Assembly: GCA_020832085.1 (NCBI GenBank)
Contig: JAFIFJ010000038.1
Location: 17,680 to 81,679, forward strand
Source: Gammaproteobacteria bacterium
GTDB taxonomy: Bacteria > Pseudomonadota > Gammaproteobacteria > Pseudomonadales > Azotimanducaceae
Direction: 5' to 3'
Length of the DNA: 64,000 nt
Positions 62,754 to 64,000 of this stretch are shown one piece after another (the first letter of the stretch is position 1; each line of letters opens with the position of its first letter). The notes beneath the pieces are model-generated. The model saw only the letters and a program-made list of their open reading frames with translations. It was not told the DNA's origin and did no database searches. Made by a program: the position numbers and the translations under genes.

Positions 62754-62828
62754 AGCGCATCGCAGGTTTCTTCCGCGACAGCGTGAACGAACGTTCTTGG
62801 CGAACTCCCACAAGGAGTCACGTCAGAT

Positions 62829-63221
62829 TCAAGCCGACAGCACGAACAGCAGCACGGTACTGATCAGGCCGACGAACCACACCAGCGATCGCAGCGTGGC
62901 CATGTCGAGCATGTACAGCACGCCGTAGATGATCCGCGCCACCACGAAGGTCACCGCCAGCAGATCGATGGTGCCCTGGGCCAGCTGTCCCACCTGATGG
63001 GCGATGATCACGCCGGCGGCAAAGGGCGGGAAGGCTTCCAGGGCGTTCTGCTGGGCCCAGTTGGCCCGGGCAGGCCAGCCCTCCAGCCGGCCGAGATAGG
63101 CCCGGGGCGCGGCGTTGTCATAGCGGCCGCCGCCGGTGCTGCCACCGCCGACCTTGGCAAAGCCCACCCAGACGATGGGCATGAACATCGAAATGAGAAC
63201 GCACCAGTAGGCCAGGGTCAT
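62829..63221 (-). CDS. MAPEG family membrane protein
   Basis: This 130-residue protein has four transmembrane helices. The segment RANWAQQNALEAFPPFAAGVIIAHQ is the MAPEG signature (A-x-x-N-x-x-E), which in eukaryotic relatives binds glutathione and acts on lipids such as leukotrienes. Bacterial members are mostly uncharacterised. The last residues are hydrophobic. It lies 45 bases from the fatty acid hydroxylase gene on the same strand, perhaps an operon for lipid modification. Confidence 0.9.
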   Translation of the reverse strand: MTLAYWCVLISMFMPIVWVGFAKVGGGSTGGGRYDNAAPRAYLGRLEGWPARANWAQQNALEAFPPFAAGVIIAHQVGQLAQGTIDLLAVTFVVARIIYGVLYMLDMATLRSLVWFVGLISTVLLFVLSA

Positions 63222-63266
63222 GGTTCTGCTCCATCAGTGAGAAGGGCTCAGTTTACGCAGAGACGA

Positions 63267-64000
63267 TCACCTCCTGTCGCGCTTAGGCAGAAACGGCTGC
63301 CAGTGCTGACGCAGAATCCCCTGCGGCACCGCGTCAGGATCATGCAGGCCGTACTGCTCGGGCCAGCTGCCATCGGCAGGCAGCTTGTAGCTTCGCAGCA
63401 GTCGATCCACCAGCGGCAGGTGGATGGCGAAGTTGCAGTGGGCATAGGCCGGATCGCTGGCATGGTGCCAATGGTGGTAGCGGGGCAGCACCAGCACCTG
63501 CTCCAGCCAGCCGAAGCGCAGGCCCAGGTTGGCGTGGGCAAGCACGGCCTGCAGGCCCACCAGGATGACGTAGGCGTTCACCACGGCGGGGCTGAAGCCC
63601 AGCCACAGCAGGGGCAGCAGCACCAGGGAGCGGGTGCAGAGAATCTCCAGCAGATGCATGCGTGATCCGGCCAGCCAGTCCAGGCTGCGACTGGAGTGGT
63701 GCACGGCGTGGAAGCGCCACAGCAGCGGGTAGCGATGATAGGCGCGGTGGACGCTGGCCTGGGTGAGGTCCGCCACGAACACGGCGAGCAGGAACTGCAG
63801 CCACAGCGGCAGCAGCTGGATGGCGCTCTGCAGGGGCGGGTAGAGGGCCAGGGACAGCACCGCCGAGGTGAAGCTGGTGACGCTGATCAGGATGAACTGG
63901 ATCAGCATGTGGCCGACGAAAAAATAGGCGAGATCGGTACGCCATTCGGGGCGCAGCACCGCCTGGGGATGGGCCGAGCGCATGCGCTCGATGGGAATGA
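63267..64000 (-). CDS. Sterol desaturase/fatty acid hydroxylase family protein (cut by window end)
   Basis: This integral membrane di-iron oxygenase has at least 244 visible residues. The three His clusters are HRAYH, HAVHHS and HHWHH, which bind two irons in this superfamily. Helices surround them. An in-frame ATG at 63983 exists, but the frame stays open upstream to the window edge with family-like sequence (IPIERM), so the true start is probably beyond 64000. It hydroxylates or desaturates a lipid; the substrate is unknown. Confidence 0.88.
   Translation of the reverse strand, partial: IPIERMRSAHPQAVLRPEWRTDLAYFFVGHMLIQFILISVTSFTSAVLSLALYPPLQSAIQLLPLWLQFLLAVFVADLTQASVHRAYHRYPLLWRFHAVHHSSRSLDWLAGSRMHLLEILCTRSLVLLPLLWLGFSPAVVNAYVILVGLQAVLAHANLGLRFGWLEQVLVLPRYHHWHHASDPAYAHCNFAIHLPLVDRLLRSYKLPADGSWPEQYGLHDPDAVPQGILRQHWQPFLPKRDRR

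Larger units (their letters stand above)
62351..62828. other. Repeat-rich gap after ruvA
   Basis: This 478-base gap has no credible gene. In order it holds an AT-rich island (62420-62460), a GTGG REP-like unit (62481-62512), a GATTCGC/GCGAATC hairpin, two copies of the CTGTTG repeat, a perfect 10-bp hairpin (62706-62730) and a closing CTCCCACA (62805-62812). Confidence 0.7.

Overview
This 64 kb window is GC-rich, gene-dense chromosomal DNA from what looks like a gammaproteobacterium. The evidence is the aspS-yebC-ruvC-ruvA order, proS next to a lytic transglycosylase, the arsC-wrbA-DUF2069 run, a type-2 ArgC, an FmdB protein upstream of aspS, and REP-like intergenic palindromes starting GTGG. 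The species cannot be named. I see no rRNA, tRNA, CRISPR array, insertion sequence, integrase or phage gene.

Layout. 1-6.4 kb: end of an RND exporter, a Nudix hydrolase and an AttEFGH-type export operon (ATPase, double FtsX permease, CrtC/AttH-like protein). 6.5-12.8 kb: a REC-PAS-GGDEF-EAL regulator, a Cys/Met PLP enzyme, an SDR, purC and an MscS channel. 12.8-22.4 kb: lipid or terpenoid-type catabolism (FAD dehydrogenase, P450, biotin carrier, crotonase, carboxyltransferase, MFE-2-like SDR) mixed with small genes. 22.4-26.7 kb: a PilZ-like protein, two methyltransferases, and a GT4-methyltransferase-prenyltransferase-like operon. 26.8-31.6 kb: HD protein, metR, a probable unannotated non-coding RNA, a PdxH-like flavoprotein, a lipoprotein and SixA. 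31.7-45.9 kb: GAF/HD-GYP protein, HAD phosphatase-hisC, a large TonB receptor, SIMPL lipoprotein, DEAD-box helicase, aminotransferase, argC, epoxide hydrolase and an esterase. 46-53.9 kb: an MsbA-like exporter, DNA polymerase IV, an AMACR-like CoA-transferase, GNAT, DUF2069-wrbA-arsC and a TlpA-like lipoprotein. 54-64 kb: lytic transglycosylase, proS, a tailed HU protein, FmdB, aspS, yebC, ruvCA, MAPEG and a fatty acid hydroxylase cut by the window end.

How the genes work together. The P450, FAD dehydrogenase, CoA-transferase/racemase, SDR, crotonase, carboxylase parts and EHN epoxide hydrolase suggest breakdown of branched or cyclic hydrophobic substrates, perhaps taken up through the TonB receptor; this is inference from family membership. 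Three proteins point to cyclic-di-GMP signalling (GGDEF-EAL, PilZ-like, HD-GYP). Most genes sit in tight operons with 4-nt ATGA or GTGA overlaps.

The least explained DNA is intergenic. A roughly 300-nt transcription unit at 28983-29282 on the minus strand has a near-consensus promoter and an excellent terminator but no ORF. Two hexanucleotide repeat arrays lie at about 21.2 and 54.0 kb. REP/REPIN-like elements occur at several sites, one of which supplies the last codons of dinB. A repeat-filled gap lies where ruvB would normally follow ruvA.
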